Below, one piece after another: positions 7,791 to 15,254 of a stretch of DNA of 20,840 nt. The first letter of the stretch is position 1, and each line of letters opens with the position of its first letter. The position numbers and the translations under genes are program-made. The stretch comes from an uncultured Oscillibacter sp. (lineage in GTDB: Bacteria > Bacillota > Clostridia > Oscillospirales > Oscillospiraceae): positions 1 to 20,840 of the forward strand of contig CAMHBH010000023.1 of the NCBI GenBank assembly GCA_946183175.1. The letters are read 5' to 3'. The notes under the pieces were generated by a model. The model was not told the DNA's origin. It did no database searches and saw only the letters and a list, made by a program, of their open reading frames with translations.

Positions 7791-8422
7791 TGCATGCGCT
7801 CCTGTTTCACCTTGTGGTCGATGACGTGCCGCTTTTCCAGTTCGCGCGTCACGTCCTCTATCGTTATCCCGCTCTGTACCATTAAGACCATGACGTGATA
7901 GGCCAGGTCCGCGATTTCGTACACCGTCTCCTCGCGGTCTTGCTTGCTCCCCGCAATCACGACTTCCGTACACTCCTCCCCGACTTTCTTCAAAATCTTG
8001 TCGAGGCCCTTTTCAAAAAGGTACGTCGTGTAACTGCCCTCTTTGGGTTCGGTCTTGCGCCCCGCAATCAGGCGGTACAGCCCTTCGTAGCTGAACTGTT
8101 TCAGCTCGTCCGACAGGTACAGCGTGTGAAAGAAACAGCTCTCCGCGCCCGTGTGACAGGCGGGGCCGTCCTTGACGACTTCCACAACCAGCGCGTCCTT
8201 GTCGCAGTCCGCCGTAATCGACACGACGTGCTGAATGTTGCCGGAAGTCGCGCCCTTGCGCCACAGTTCCTGTCTGCTACGGCTCCAGAAACACGTCCGC
8301 CGCTCGTCAATCGTAATCGCGAGGCTCTCGGCGTTCATGTAGGCCAGCGTCAGGACTTCTTTCGTATAGTGGTCTTGTACGATGGCGGGTATCAGGCCCC
8401 GCTCGTCAAATTTCAAATCCAT
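7787..8422 (-). CDS. hisIE: Bifunctional phosphoribosyl-AMP cyclohydrolase / phosphoribosyl-ATP pyrophosphatase
   Basis: Carries out the second and third steps of histidine synthesis. The N-terminal HisI domain (about 1-115) has WSRSRQELWRKG, the metal site ADCDKD (72-76) and zinc cysteines C89 and C96 in GPACHTGAESCFF. The C-terminal HisE domain (about 118-205) has the helical MazG-like pattern KKVGEECTEVVIA followed by EIADLAYHVMVLM. The 211 aa match the usual length of fused HisIE. It starts 10 nt after hisF, behind GGAGGG. Confidence 0.95.
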   Translation of the reverse strand: MDLKFDERGLIPAIVQDHYTKEVLTLAYMNAESLAITIDERRTCFWSRSRQELWRKGATSGNIQHVVSITADCDKDALVVEVVKDGPACHTGAESCFFHTLYLSDELKQFSYEGLYRLIAGRKTEPKEGSYTTYLFEKGLDKILKKVGEECTEVVIAGSKQDREETVYEIADLAYHVMVLMVQSGITIEDVTRELEKRHVIDHKVKQERMQ

Positions 8423-8432
8423 ACGCCCTCCG

Positions 8433-9188
8433 TCAAATCCGCATTTCCACGCCTTTTCCGCGCAGATAGCGTTTTAATTCCTTGATGTCGACCTGTCTGC
8501 TGTGGAAAATCGACGCCGCAAGCCCGGCGTCAATCCCGGGGTGCGCGAACAGCTCCGCGAAATGCTCCATATTCCCCGCGCCGCCGCTCGCAATAATCGG
8601 TACGCTTACTCTAGCCGCTAACGCGTCCAGCATTTCCAAGTCGAACCCTTGCTTTACCCCGTCGGTGTCGATGGAGTTCAGCACGATTTCGCCCGCGCCG
8701 TCGCCGACGCCGCGCGCGGCCCATTCGAGGGCGTCAAGCCCGGTATCCTCGCGGCCCCCCTTCGCGAATACCCGGAAACGCCCGTCCACGCGCTTCACGT
8801 CCATCGACAGCACAACGCACTGGTCGCCGTACTTCTTCGCGGCCTCGCCAATCAGCGCCGGATTCGCAATCGCCCCGGAATTGACGCTCACCTTGTCCGC
8901 GCCGCACTTCAAAACCCGGTCGAAATCGTCAACCGTGTTGATTCCGCCGCCGACCGTCAGCGGTATGAATACCTCCGCCGCCGTGCGCCGTAAGATGTCC
9001 GTAAAGAGCTTGCGCCCCTCCGCCGACGCCGTGATGTCGTAGAAAACCAGTTCGTCCGCGCCGGAATCGTTGTAGTAGCGGGCGAGTTCGACGGGGTCGG
9101 AGATGTCGCGCAGTCCCGTGAAATTCGTGCCCTTGACCACCCGCCCGTCGCGCACGTCCAGACAGGGGATGATTCGCTTCGCTAACAC
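8433..9188 (-). CDS. hisF: Imidazole glycerol phosphate synthase, cyclase subunit
   Basis: Uses ammonia delivered by HisH to turn PRFAR into imidazole glycerol phosphate and AICAR. The 251-residue TIM barrel begins LAKRIIPCLDVRDG. Catalytic D11 and D130 are present, along with the phosphate-binding segments TVGGGI, NSIDTDG and ASGGAGN. The frame is open to 9485, but the family start is the GTG at 9188. It lies 6-8 nt behind GGGAGG and overlaps the last 7 nt of hisA. No suitable ATG exists at this place. Confidence 0.95.
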   Translation of the reverse strand: MLAKRIIPCLDVRDGRVVKGTNFTGLRDISDPVELARYYNDSGADELVFYDITASAEGRKLFTDILRRTAAEVFIPLTVGGGINTVDDFDRVLKCGADKVSVNSGAIANPALIGEAAKKYGDQCVVLSMDVKRVDGRFRVFAKGGREDTGLDALEWAARGVGDGAGEIVLNSIDTDGVKQGFDLEMLDALAARVSVPIIASGGAGNMEHFAELFAHPGIDAGLAASIFHSRQVDIKELKRYLRGKGVEMRI

Positions 9189-9901
9189 ATTCCCGCCTCC
9201 CTCATGACTTCCGCCAAATCCAATTTGCCCGTGTAGAGCGCCTTCCCGAGTATGGCGGCGTGTACGCCCATGTCGCGCAGTACGCGCAGTTCCGACAGGC
9301 TCCCCACGCCCCCCGACGCTGTGACGCGCAGTCCGGGTATCGTCAGGAGTTCGCGGTACAGCTCTAAATTCGTCCCGCGCTCCGCGCCGTCGCGGCTGAT
9401 GTCCGTATAGATTACGTCGCGTATGCCGTGCCCGACCAGACGCCGACAGAAGTCGGGCCCTCGTTCGTCCGAAAGTTCCTTCCATCCGCTGACGGCTATC
9501 AACCCCTCGCGGGTGTCGACGCCCACCGCGATTTTGTCGCCGTACTTCGCGCCCATCCGGGCCGTGAAATCAAAGTCGCGAACCGCCACCGTGCCGAGAA
9601 TACAACGGCTTACGCCGCAGTCGAGATACTGTCGAATGCGCTCCTCCGTCCGGATTCCGCCGCCGACTTCCATGTAAAAGCCGCCCTGTCCGGCAAGGGC
9701 CGCTATCGTGTCGAAATTCGCCGTGGTGCCGTCGCGCGCGCCGTCCAAGTCCACGACGTGCAGACACGACGCGCCCGCCGCGCGGAACTCCCGCGCCACC
9801 GCGCAAGGGTCGGCGTTGTAGACGGTCTTTTTGTCGTAGTCGCCCTGGTACAGCCGCACGGCCTGCCCGCCGATTAGGTCAATTGCCGGGAATATCCGCA
9901 T
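9182..9901 (-). CDS. hisA: ProFAR isomerase, (betaalpha)8 barrel
   Basis: Isomerises ProFAR to PRFAR, the fourth step of histidine synthesis. The 239-residue barrel begins MRIFPAIDLIGGQAVRLYQG with catalytic D8. The probable second catalytic aspartate is D129 in AVGVDTREG. Phosphate loops GGGIRTEERI and ASGGVGSLSEL are present. A GTG at 9919 would add six residues, but the GGAGGGA ribosome binding site falls between it and the ATG at 9901, so 9901 is preferred. The gene lies 14 nt after hisH and overlaps hisF by 7 nt. Confidence 0.95.
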   Translation of the reverse strand: MRIFPAIDLIGGQAVRLYQGDYDKKTVYNADPCAVAREFRAAGASCLHVVDLDGARDGTTANFDTIAALAGQGGFYMEVGGGIRTEERIRQYLDCGVSRCILGTVAVRDFDFTARMGAKYGDKIAVGVDTREGLIAVSGWKELSDERGPDFCRRLVGHGIRDVIYTDISRDGAERGTNLELYRELLTIPGLRVTASGGVGSLSELRVLRDMGVHAAILGKALYTGKLDLAEVMREAGMC

Positions 9902-9915
9902 GTTGCTTCCCTCCG

Positions 9916-10527
9916 TCACTGTTCCGCGAACGCTTTGAGCAGTCTAAGCCCGGTGTCGCCCGACTTTTCGGGGTGGAACTGCGTCCCGTACACGTTCCCG
10001 CGCCGTACAACCCCCGTCACGTCGACGTTGCCGTAGCGCGACGTGGCAAGCGTGTCGTCTGCGCAGTCCTTCGCGTAGAAGCTGTGGACGTAGTACACGT
10101 ACTCCCCCGCGCGGACGTGCCGGAAAAACGGGTCGTCGCGGCGTATGTCCAGACTGTTCCAGCCCATATGCGGCACCTTCAAAGCCTTGTCCGACAGGTC
10201 GGCGCGCAAGTCGCACACCTTCCCCGGAATCAGGCCTAACCCGTCGTGCTCCCCGTACTCCTCGCTCCGGTCGAACAGCAACTGCATACCCAGACAGATT
10301 CCCAGAAACGGCTTGCGCGCGGCCTCGCGTTTCAAGACCGGAATCAGGCCCGTCGCGCGGAGTTTGTCCATTGCGTCGCCGAACGCCCCCACGCCCGGGA
10401 GTATCACGCGTTCGGCGGCCTCAATCCGCGCCGCGTCGCGCGTGATTTCCGTCCCGGCCCCTATCGCCCGGAAACTGCACGCCAGCGAAAACAGGTTCCC
10501 TACGCCGTAGTCTACGATGGCAATCAA
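9916..10527 (-). CDS. hisH: Imidazole glycerol phosphate synthase, glutaminase subunit
   Basis: Hydrolyses glutamine and channels ammonia to HisF. The class I glutamine amidotransferase triad is visible: nucleophile C78 in GICLGMQ, and H185 with E187 in TQFHPEKSG. The 203 aa match the family. The start is a TTG at 10527 giving LIAIVDYGVGNL, placed 7 nt behind AAGGAGGG. No ATG lies near the homologous start. The frame continues open upstream only as an antisense-like shadow over hisB. The 53-nt gap to hisB is far longer than elsewhere in the operon and is filled by a duplicated hairpin. Confidence 0.94.
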   Translation of the reverse strand: MIAIVDYGVGNLFSLACSFRAIGAGTEITRDAARIEAAERVILPGVGAFGDAMDKLRATGLIPVLKREAARKPFLGICLGMQLLFDRSEEYGEHDGLGLIPGKVCDLRADLSDKALKVPHMGWNSLDIRRDDPFFRHVRAGEYVYYVHSFYAKDCADDTLATSRYGNVDVTGVVRRGNVYGTQFHPEKSGDTGLRLLKAFAEQ

Positions 10528-10538
10528 GCGGTGTCCCT

Positions 10539-10610
10539 CCTTCGTCAGAGTACGCCTTTCGTACTCGGTATCTTCCTTCGTCAGAGTACGCCCTTCGTAC
10601 TCGGTATCTC
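10539..10610 (-). repeat. Tandem 36-bp duplication carrying two hairpins at the hisB/hisH junction
   Basis: Copies 10539-10574 and 10575-10610 differ at two positions. Each contains a perfect 7-bp inverted repeat, GAGTACG with CGTACTC, around a 5-nt loop (10548-10566 and 10584-10602). One copy covers the last codons and stop of hisB. The other lies in the gap and abuts the hisH ribosome binding site. The internal mismatch is in the hairpin loop, so both stems are intact. Confidence 0.9.
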
Positions 10611-11168
10611 TCCGCGGTGCTTCGGGTCGATGTCGACGGCCATACGCAGCGCGCGCCCCGCGCCCTTGTACGCCGCCTCTAAAATGTGGTGCGCGTTCTC
10701 CCCGGAGAACTCCCGGAAATGTAGCGCGCAAGGACAGTTCCGCACGAATCCAAGCCAGAACTCCTTCGCAAGTTCGGTATCGAAATCGCCGACTTTCGCG
10801 GCGGGGATGTCCAGCGCCCACACGAGGCAGTCGCGCCCCGACAGGTCTACCGCACACAGGACTAATGTTTCGTCCATCGGGAGAAAGAACTGCCCATAAC
10901 GCACGATTCCGCGCTTGTCGCCGAGCGCCTTTGTGAAGGCCTGTCCAAGTACGATACCGATATCTTCCGTGGTGTGGTGGTAATCTACTTCCGTGTCGCC
11001 GTGACAGGTCAGCGTCAAATCGAAATCGCCGTGGCGCGCGAACAGTTCCAGCATGTGATTGAGGAATCCGCAACCCGTCTGAATGTCGCTTTTCCCGGTG
11101 CCGTCCAGATTCAGCGACAGCGTGATTTGCGTCTCTTTGGTATTGCGTGTAATGTCCGCAGTTCTCAT
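10581..11168 (-). CDS. hisB: Imidazoleglycerol-phosphate dehydratase
   Basis: Dehydrates imidazole glycerol phosphate to imidazole acetol phosphate, the sixth step. The 195-residue protein has the two-fold repeated metal-binding pattern of the family: GFLNHMLELFARHG and DYHHTTEDIGIVLGQ in the first half, REFSGENAHHILEAAYKG in the second. No HAD phosphatase domain is fused, consistent with a separate hisJ. The ATG at 11168 lies 1 nt after the hisC stop, with GGAGGG inside the hisC end. The last codons lie within the tandem duplication. Confidence 0.95.
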   Translation of the reverse strand: MRTADITRNTKETQITLSLNLDGTGKSDIQTGCGFLNHMLELFARHGDFDLTLTCHGDTEVDYHHTTEDIGIVLGQAFTKALGDKRGIVRYGQFFLPMDETLVLCAVDLSGRDCLVWALDIPAAKVGDFDTELAKEFWLGFVRNCPCALHFREFSGENAHHILEAAYKGAGRALRMAVDIDPKHRGEIPSTKGVL

Positions 11169-11169
11169 G

Positions 11170-12234
11170 TCACACGCCCTCCAGCAGTTCGCCCAGACGG
11201 TCTACGAGAATCTGCATTTGCTCCCGCGAACCGATACTGATACGTAGCCAGTCGCGCAGGCGCGGGGCGTCGAACCAGCGCACGAGTACGCCGCGCGCCT
11301 TCAGTCCCCGGTAGACCTCCCCGCCAGACAGTCGGTCGCTTTTCGCGAATACAAAGTTTGCCTTCGACGGCAGTACCGTAAAGCCGATATTGCGTAAGGC
11401 GTCGGTCGTCCAAGCGCGGTTCTCCTGTATGACTTTTGTACAACTCCGGAAATAGTCCTCGTCCTCCATAGCGGCGGCCCCGGCCAGTAACGAAAGGCGG
11501 TTGACGTTGTAGGGGTTGAAGCTGTACTTGACGCGGTTCAGCGCCGCAATCAGCCCCGCCGCGCCGATTCCGAATCCGATACGCCCCCCGGCTAAAGAGC
11601 GGCTTTTCGAGAACGTCTGCACGACGAGCAGATTGTTATAACGCGCCGTGAGGGGCGCGCAGGTCTCCCCGCCGAAATCGACATAGGCCTCGTCCACGAC
11701 AACCACTCTGTCCGGGTTCGCGTCGAGCAGGCGCGTAATGTCGCTGACGGGAATCGCCATGCCCGTCGGGGCGTTGGGGTTCGCGAGAAAGACTGTCCCG
11801 GGAAAGTTCATGTAGTCGTCGACGCACAGGGAGAAGTCGCCGCGCAGGGGTACGACCGTCGCGTCGAGGCCGAACAGCGCCGTTTGCGCCTGATAGAAGC
11901 TGTAGGTGATGTCGGCGTAGGCGACGCCGATACCCGTACCGCAGAAGGCCCGGAACGCGAACGCGAGAATCTCGTCGGAACCGTTCCCGGCGATGACGCT
12001 TTCGGGGGCTACTCCGTAGCGCGCCGCGACAGCGTTCACCAATCCGCGGCAGGTCGGGTCGGAGTAGAGATTCAGCTTCCGGAACTCGTCCTCCGTCAGC
12101 GCCGCGAGGACGTTCGGCGACGGCGGAAACGGGCTTTCATTCGTGTTCAGCTTGACGTATTGCCTGTCTAACGGCTGTTCGCCGGGGGTGTACGGCGAAA
12201 GCGCCGCCGCCTCTTTCGACAGAAATTCCCTCAT
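11170..12234 (-). CDS. hisC: Histidinol-phosphate aminotransferase
   Basis: A pyridoxal-phosphate enzyme that transfers an amino group from glutamate to imidazole acetol phosphate. The 354-residue protein shows the class I/II fold markers: LNTNESPFPPSP near the start, N154 in NPNAPTG, D181 in VDEAYVDF, the PLP lysine K210 in TFSKSRSLAGGRIG, and LRISIG near the end. The frame is open upstream to 12537, but the ATG at 12234 matches family length, sits behind AAGGAGG, and overlaps the hisD stop as ATGA. Confidence 0.95.
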   Translation of the reverse strand: MREFLSKEAAALSPYTPGEQPLDRQYVKLNTNESPFPPSPNVLAALTEDEFRKLNLYSDPTCRGLVNAVAARYGVAPESVIAGNGSDEILAFAFRAFCGTGIGVAYADITYSFYQAQTALFGLDATVVPLRGDFSLCVDDYMNFPGTVFLANPNAPTGMAIPVSDITRLLDANPDRVVVVDEAYVDFGGETCAPLTARYNNLLVVQTFSKSRSLAGGRIGFGIGAAGLIAALNRVKYSFNPYNVNRLSLLAGAAAMEDEDYFRSCTKVIQENRAWTTDALRNIGFTVLPSKANFVFAKSDRLSGGEVYRGLKARGVLVRWFDAPRLRDWLRISIGSREQMQILVDRLGELLEGV

Positions 12235-13502
12235 ACGCTTTCCTCCTTGCGAACCAGTACGGAACGGGCGTGGGCGCGCAATCCCTCCCGTTCGGCGAAG
12301 TCCGCGATTCTGTCCGCGACGCCGTTCAAAGCGTCGCGCGTGTAGTAGATAAAGCTGGATTTCTTTACAAAGTCGTCGACGGACAGCGGCCCCGAAAAAC
12401 GCGCCGTGCCGGAAGTCGGCAACGTGTGATTCGGCCCGGCGAAATAGTCCCCGAGGGCCTCCGGGGCGTTGTAGCCCAGGAATACGCTCCCGGCGTTGCG
12501 AATCAGCGGCAACAGCGACAACGGCTCCGCCACGCACAGTTCCAAATGTTCCGGCGCGATACGGTTCGCGGCCTCCACGGCGCGTTCCAGACTGTCCGCG
12601 ACGTACAGTTTACCGTTGCTTTCCAGCGACTTCCGCGCGATATCCGCGCGCGGTAATAACGGGAGTTGCCGTTCCAGCTCCGCCGCGACTTGTCCGGCGA
12701 GCGCGCGGCAGTCCGTGACAAGTACGGCGGCGGCGTGGGTGTCGTGTTCGGCCTGACTGAGCATGTCCGCCGCGACGTGACAGGCGTCCGCGCTTGCGTC
12801 CGCGAGTACAAGAATCTCACTCGGCCCGGCAATCAGGTCGATTCCGACCTGTCCGAAGACCTGCCGTTTCGCCTCCGCGACGAATACGCCGCCCGGGCCT
12901 ACGATTTTGTCGACCGCCGGGACGCTTTCCGTACCGTAGGCGAGCGCCGCGACGGCCTGCGCGCCGCCAATCGTGTAGACGCGCACGCCCGGGGCCGCGA
13001 TGTAGGCCGCGCCCAGCGCCGCCGCGCTGACTTCCGGCGGCGTGACAAGTAGGATGTCGCGCACGCCCGCCAGCCGCGCCGGGATGGCGTTCATGAGAAT
13101 CGTGGACGGGAACGCCTCCGGGCTTTTGGGCACGCAGATTCCGACGCGCTCCATAGGGATATGACGCAAGCCCAGTAAAATTCCGGGCCTGTCGGCGAGG
13201 ACGTAGTCGCGCCGAACCTGCCGCGCGTGGAACTGTTCGATATTCTCCGCCGCGCGGCGCAAGGTCTCCCGGAACCCGGCGTCGAGGGACTTGTACGCCG
13301 CCTCCAGCGCCTCCGGCGCGACCTGGAACTTGTCCACGTCCACGCCGTCGAAACGTTTCGTATATTCGTGTAACGCCGCGTCTCCGCGTGTCCGCACGTC
13401 GTCGAGAATCCGCGCGACCGCCGCCGTGATTTCGGGGTCAGTCTGTACGCGCTCCCGACGGAACAGCGCTTCGCCGCCGTCCCACTGTTCGACTTTTATC
13501 AC
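12231..13502 (-). CDS. hisD: Histidinol dehydrogenase
   Basis: Oxidises L-histidinol to L-histidine in two NAD-dependent steps. The 423 aa match the family. Conserved segments include CVPKSPEAFPSTILMNAIPA, KIVGPGGVFVAEAKR, DLIAGPSEILVLAD, QAEHDTHAAAVLVT and GPNHTLPTSGTARFSG, which carry the zinc and catalytic histidines. The start is a GTG at 13502 behind GGGAGGTGA. It overlaps the hisZG stop as GTGA. Placing hisD directly after hisG is a common Firmicute order. Confidence 0.95.
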   Translation of the reverse strand: MIKVEQWDGGEALFRRERVQTDPEITAAVARILDDVRTRGDAALHEYTKRFDGVDVDKFQVAPEALEAAYKSLDAGFRETLRRAAENIEQFHARQVRRDYVLADRPGILLGLRHIPMERVGICVPKSPEAFPSTILMNAIPARLAGVRDILLVTPPEVSAAALGAAYIAAPGVRVYTIGGAQAVAALAYGTESVPAVDKIVGPGGVFVAEAKRQVFGQVGIDLIAGPSEILVLADASADACHVAADMLSQAEHDTHAAAVLVTDCRALAGQVAAELERQLPLLPRADIARKSLESNGKLYVADSLERAVEAANRIAPEHLELCVAEPLSLLPLIRNAGSVFLGYNAPEALGDYFAGPNHTLPTSGTARFSGPLSVDDFVKKSSFIYYTRDALNGVADRIADFAEREGLRAHARSVLVRKEESV

Positions 13503-15010
13503 GCGCCCGTCACCTCCCGTAATTTTTCCGTGAGGGTATCCACGGCCCCCCGCTTGAACTGGTACGCCGAACGGTTTACGATAAACCGCGCCGAAATCGG
13601 CATGAACTCCTCCAACACCTGCAAGTGATTTTCCTTTAACGTCGTCCCGGTCTCCACGATGTCAACGATAACGTCGCTCAGGCCCAACAGCGGGGCAAGT
13701 TCAATGGAACCGTGCAGTTTGATGATGTCGATATCCTGTCCGCGCGCGGCAAAGTAGCGCTTTGCAATCCGCACGAACTTCGTCGCGACGCGCAGCGGAC
13801 GCCCGCCCACGTCGAGGCCTCCGGGCCTCCCGGCGACGCACATCCGACAGCGCCCAAGGCCCGTGTCTAGTAACTCGTACACGTCCGGGCGGTGCTCTTC
13901 GAGGATGTCTTTCCCCACGATTCCCACGTCAGCCGCGCCGCGTTCGACGTAAATCGCCACGTCCGACGGCTTCACGAGAAAGTAGCGGATTCCCGCCGCC
14001 GGATTCTCTACGACTAATTTCCGGGTATCGGCGTAGCCCTCGGGCGCGCCGTAGCCCACGCTCGCCAGCAGATTGTAGACTTTATCGCCCAGCCGCCCCT
14101 TCGGCAACGCCACGCTCAACATACCGTTGTCGACGGGTTCGGCTTCGGCTTCGAGTTCGTCGAGGTACAGCGCAAAGCCAATGGCCTTCGCGCCCTTATG
14201 AAAACGCGACACTAAAGGGTCGTACCTTCCGCCCCGGAGTACCGGACGCGGGACGCCTTCGAGGAAACCTTGCAGGACGAGGCCGTTGTAGTAGTCCAAA
14301 TCGTTGACAAGCGACAGATTCAGGCGCAAGTGTTTGAGGGTGTCGGGGTACGCCGCAAGGCTATTGTAAAGCGTTTTCAATTCCCGCAAGGCGTCGCGCA
14401 TGACGGCGTTTTTGGCCAGCGCCGACGCCGCCAGGAATACGCTCTCCCAGTCGCCGTCGAGCGAGAATAACGCTTCCAAGTCGCGGGCGTCCTGCGGGCT
14501 CTTGTCGCGGATACTGTCGAGTAAGTGCGCCCGTTGGCGCGGCGGCACGTTGAGCGCGTCGAGCAGTCCGGACACGTAGCCCATATGCCCGATTTCCAGC
14601 GCCGGACTGCTCCCCGCCGCCGACAGGCTCCGTACCGCCAGCGATACGGTTTTCGTCACGGTGTCGGCGTCCACGTCCCCGACGCACTCCACGCCCATTT
14701 GTCGTATCTCCTGAAAGCCCTGGTTCTCCCGCCCCGGACGGTACACGTTTTCGAGATAGTAGAAGCGCCCGCGCGGGGCGTGCTTGGCTATCGACAGCGT
14801 AACGTCGGGCTTCAGGGCCATGAGACGCCCGTCTAAGTCGGTGAACGTCAGCGCGCGTTCCGCCGACAGGAAGCGCCGGTTCTCCTGATAGAATCCGTAT
14901 TCCTCAAAGCGGCTCATGTGGTACTGCCGGAATCCCTCGGCTTCGTACATCTGCCGGAGTTCCAGCGACAGCCGCTCCAACGGCGATAATATGCTTAAAT
15001 CCAGTTCCAT
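13499..15010 (-). CDS. hisZG: Fused ATP phosphoribosyltransferase: HisZ regulatory domain plus HisG catalytic domain
   Basis: A single 503-codon frame joins two proteins that are usually separate. Residues 1-290 are HisZ, a histidyl-tRNA synthetase-like domain: KPDVTLSIAK (67-76), RFYYLENVYRP (82-92), DLDYYNGLVLQGFL (237-250) and GGRYDPLVSRF (260-270). Residues 297-503 are short-form HisG: MLSVALPKGRLGDK, DVGIVGKDILEE (361-372) and the PRPP loop DIVETGTTLKENHL (450-463). The 207-residue C-terminal part equals a whole short HisG. It catalyses the first committed step, ATP plus PRPP to phosphoribosyl-ATP, with HisZ needed for activity and histidine feedback in the split form. The linker is short (EAEAEPVDNG). 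The ATG at 15010 follows AGAGGAGG and is the first gene of the operon. Confidence 0.94.
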   Translation of the reverse strand: MELDLSILSPLERLSLELRQMYEAEGFRQYHMSRFEEYGFYQENRRFLSAERALTFTDLDGRLMALKPDVTLSIAKHAPRGRFYYLENVYRPGRENQGFQEIRQMGVECVGDVDADTVTKTVSLAVRSLSAAGSSPALEIGHMGYVSGLLDALNVPPRQRAHLLDSIRDKSPQDARDLEALFSLDGDWESVFLAASALAKNAVMRDALRELKTLYNSLAAYPDTLKHLRLNLSLVNDLDYYNGLVLQGFLEGVPRPVLRGGRYDPLVSRFHKGAKAIGFALYLDELEAEAEPVDNGMLSVALPKGRLGDKVYNLLASVGYGAPEGYADTRKLVVENPAAGIRYFLVKPSDVAIYVERGAADVGIVGKDILEEHRPDVYELLDTGLGRCRMCVAGRPGGLDVGGRPLRVATKFVRIAKRYFAARGQDIDIIKLHGSIELAPLLGLSDVIVDIVETGTTLKENHLQVLEEFMPISARFIVNRSAYQFKRGAVDTLTEKLREVTGA

Positions 15011-15037
15011 GTGTACGCCTCCTCTTTACCGCACTCT

Positions 15038-15065
15038 ATTTTATACACTTCGCCCCGAATGTCAA
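15038..15065 (-). promoter_or_regulatory. Promoter of the histidine operon
   Basis: Read on the minus strand: TTGACA (15060-15065), a 16-nt spacer and TAAAAT (15038-15043). The predicted start near 15031 leaves a leader of only about 20 nt. There is no room for a T-box, histidine leader peptide or riboswitch downstream of it, so control would have to act at the promoter or by HisG feedback. Confidence 0.7.
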
Positions 15066-15113
15066 CGCTTTTCCTTTGCGCGGCGTGTTCCTTCCTTTCT
15101 TCGCGACATGTCA

Positions 15114-15138
15114 GGCGCGGTGAAAAGCCTCCCCCGTG
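15114..15138 (-). repeat. Dispersed terminator-like repeat, copy 2 (degenerate)
   Basis: It matches 6250-6274 at 23 of 25 positions, but the opposite hairpin arm (15142-15152) is imperfect. It lies between the divergent hisZG and bioY genes, where no transcript needs to end. A relic of a dispersed repeat explains it better than a working terminator. Confidence 0.55.
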
Positions 15139-15163
15139 TCGGCGGGGAGTGGCAACGGCACAT

Positions 15164-15197
15164 ATTGTCAACTTATAGTAAAATAAAGGTTGACAAT
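15164..15197 (+). promoter_or_regulatory. BirA operator upstream of bioY
   Basis: A perfect 9-bp inverted repeat, ATTGTCAAC (15164-15172) and GTTGACAAT (15189-15197), is separated by 16 nt. This matches the arrangement known for the biotin repressor BirA in Firmicutes. The right arm contains the -35 box of the bioY promoter, so bound BirA-biotinyl-AMP should block transcription when biotin is plentiful. Confidence 0.88.
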
Positions 15198-15218
15198 TAC
15201 TCCGTGCTGTGCTATGAT
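15190..15218 (+). promoter_or_regulatory. bioY promoter
   Basis: TTGACA (15190-15195), a 17-nt spacer and TATGAT (15213-15218), 36 nt upstream of the bioY ATG. The -35 box is embedded in the BirA operator. Confidence 0.85.
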
Positions 15219-15254
15219 AGCGCGCGTAATTTCACTCCGAAAGGAAGTCGTACT

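Noticed and set aside
7791..7973. A 61-codon upstream extension of hisJ.
   Set aside because: It overlaps hisIE in another frame and precedes the HTHS motif by more than the family allows.
9189..9485. A 99-codon upstream extension of hisF.
   Set aside because: It overlaps hisA completely, is arginine-rich and lies before the universal HisF start. The GTG at 9188 has the ribosome binding site.
10528..11073. Upstream extension of hisH reading through hisB.
   Set aside because: It is a shadow frame of hisB. The repeat there reads as EDTEYERRTLTKE, which is only the 36-bp duplication in another frame.
14916..15254. Long N-terminal extension of bioY.
   Set aside because: It overlaps hisZG and includes the bioY promoter and BirA operator. 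The protein starting at 15255 has the normal family length.
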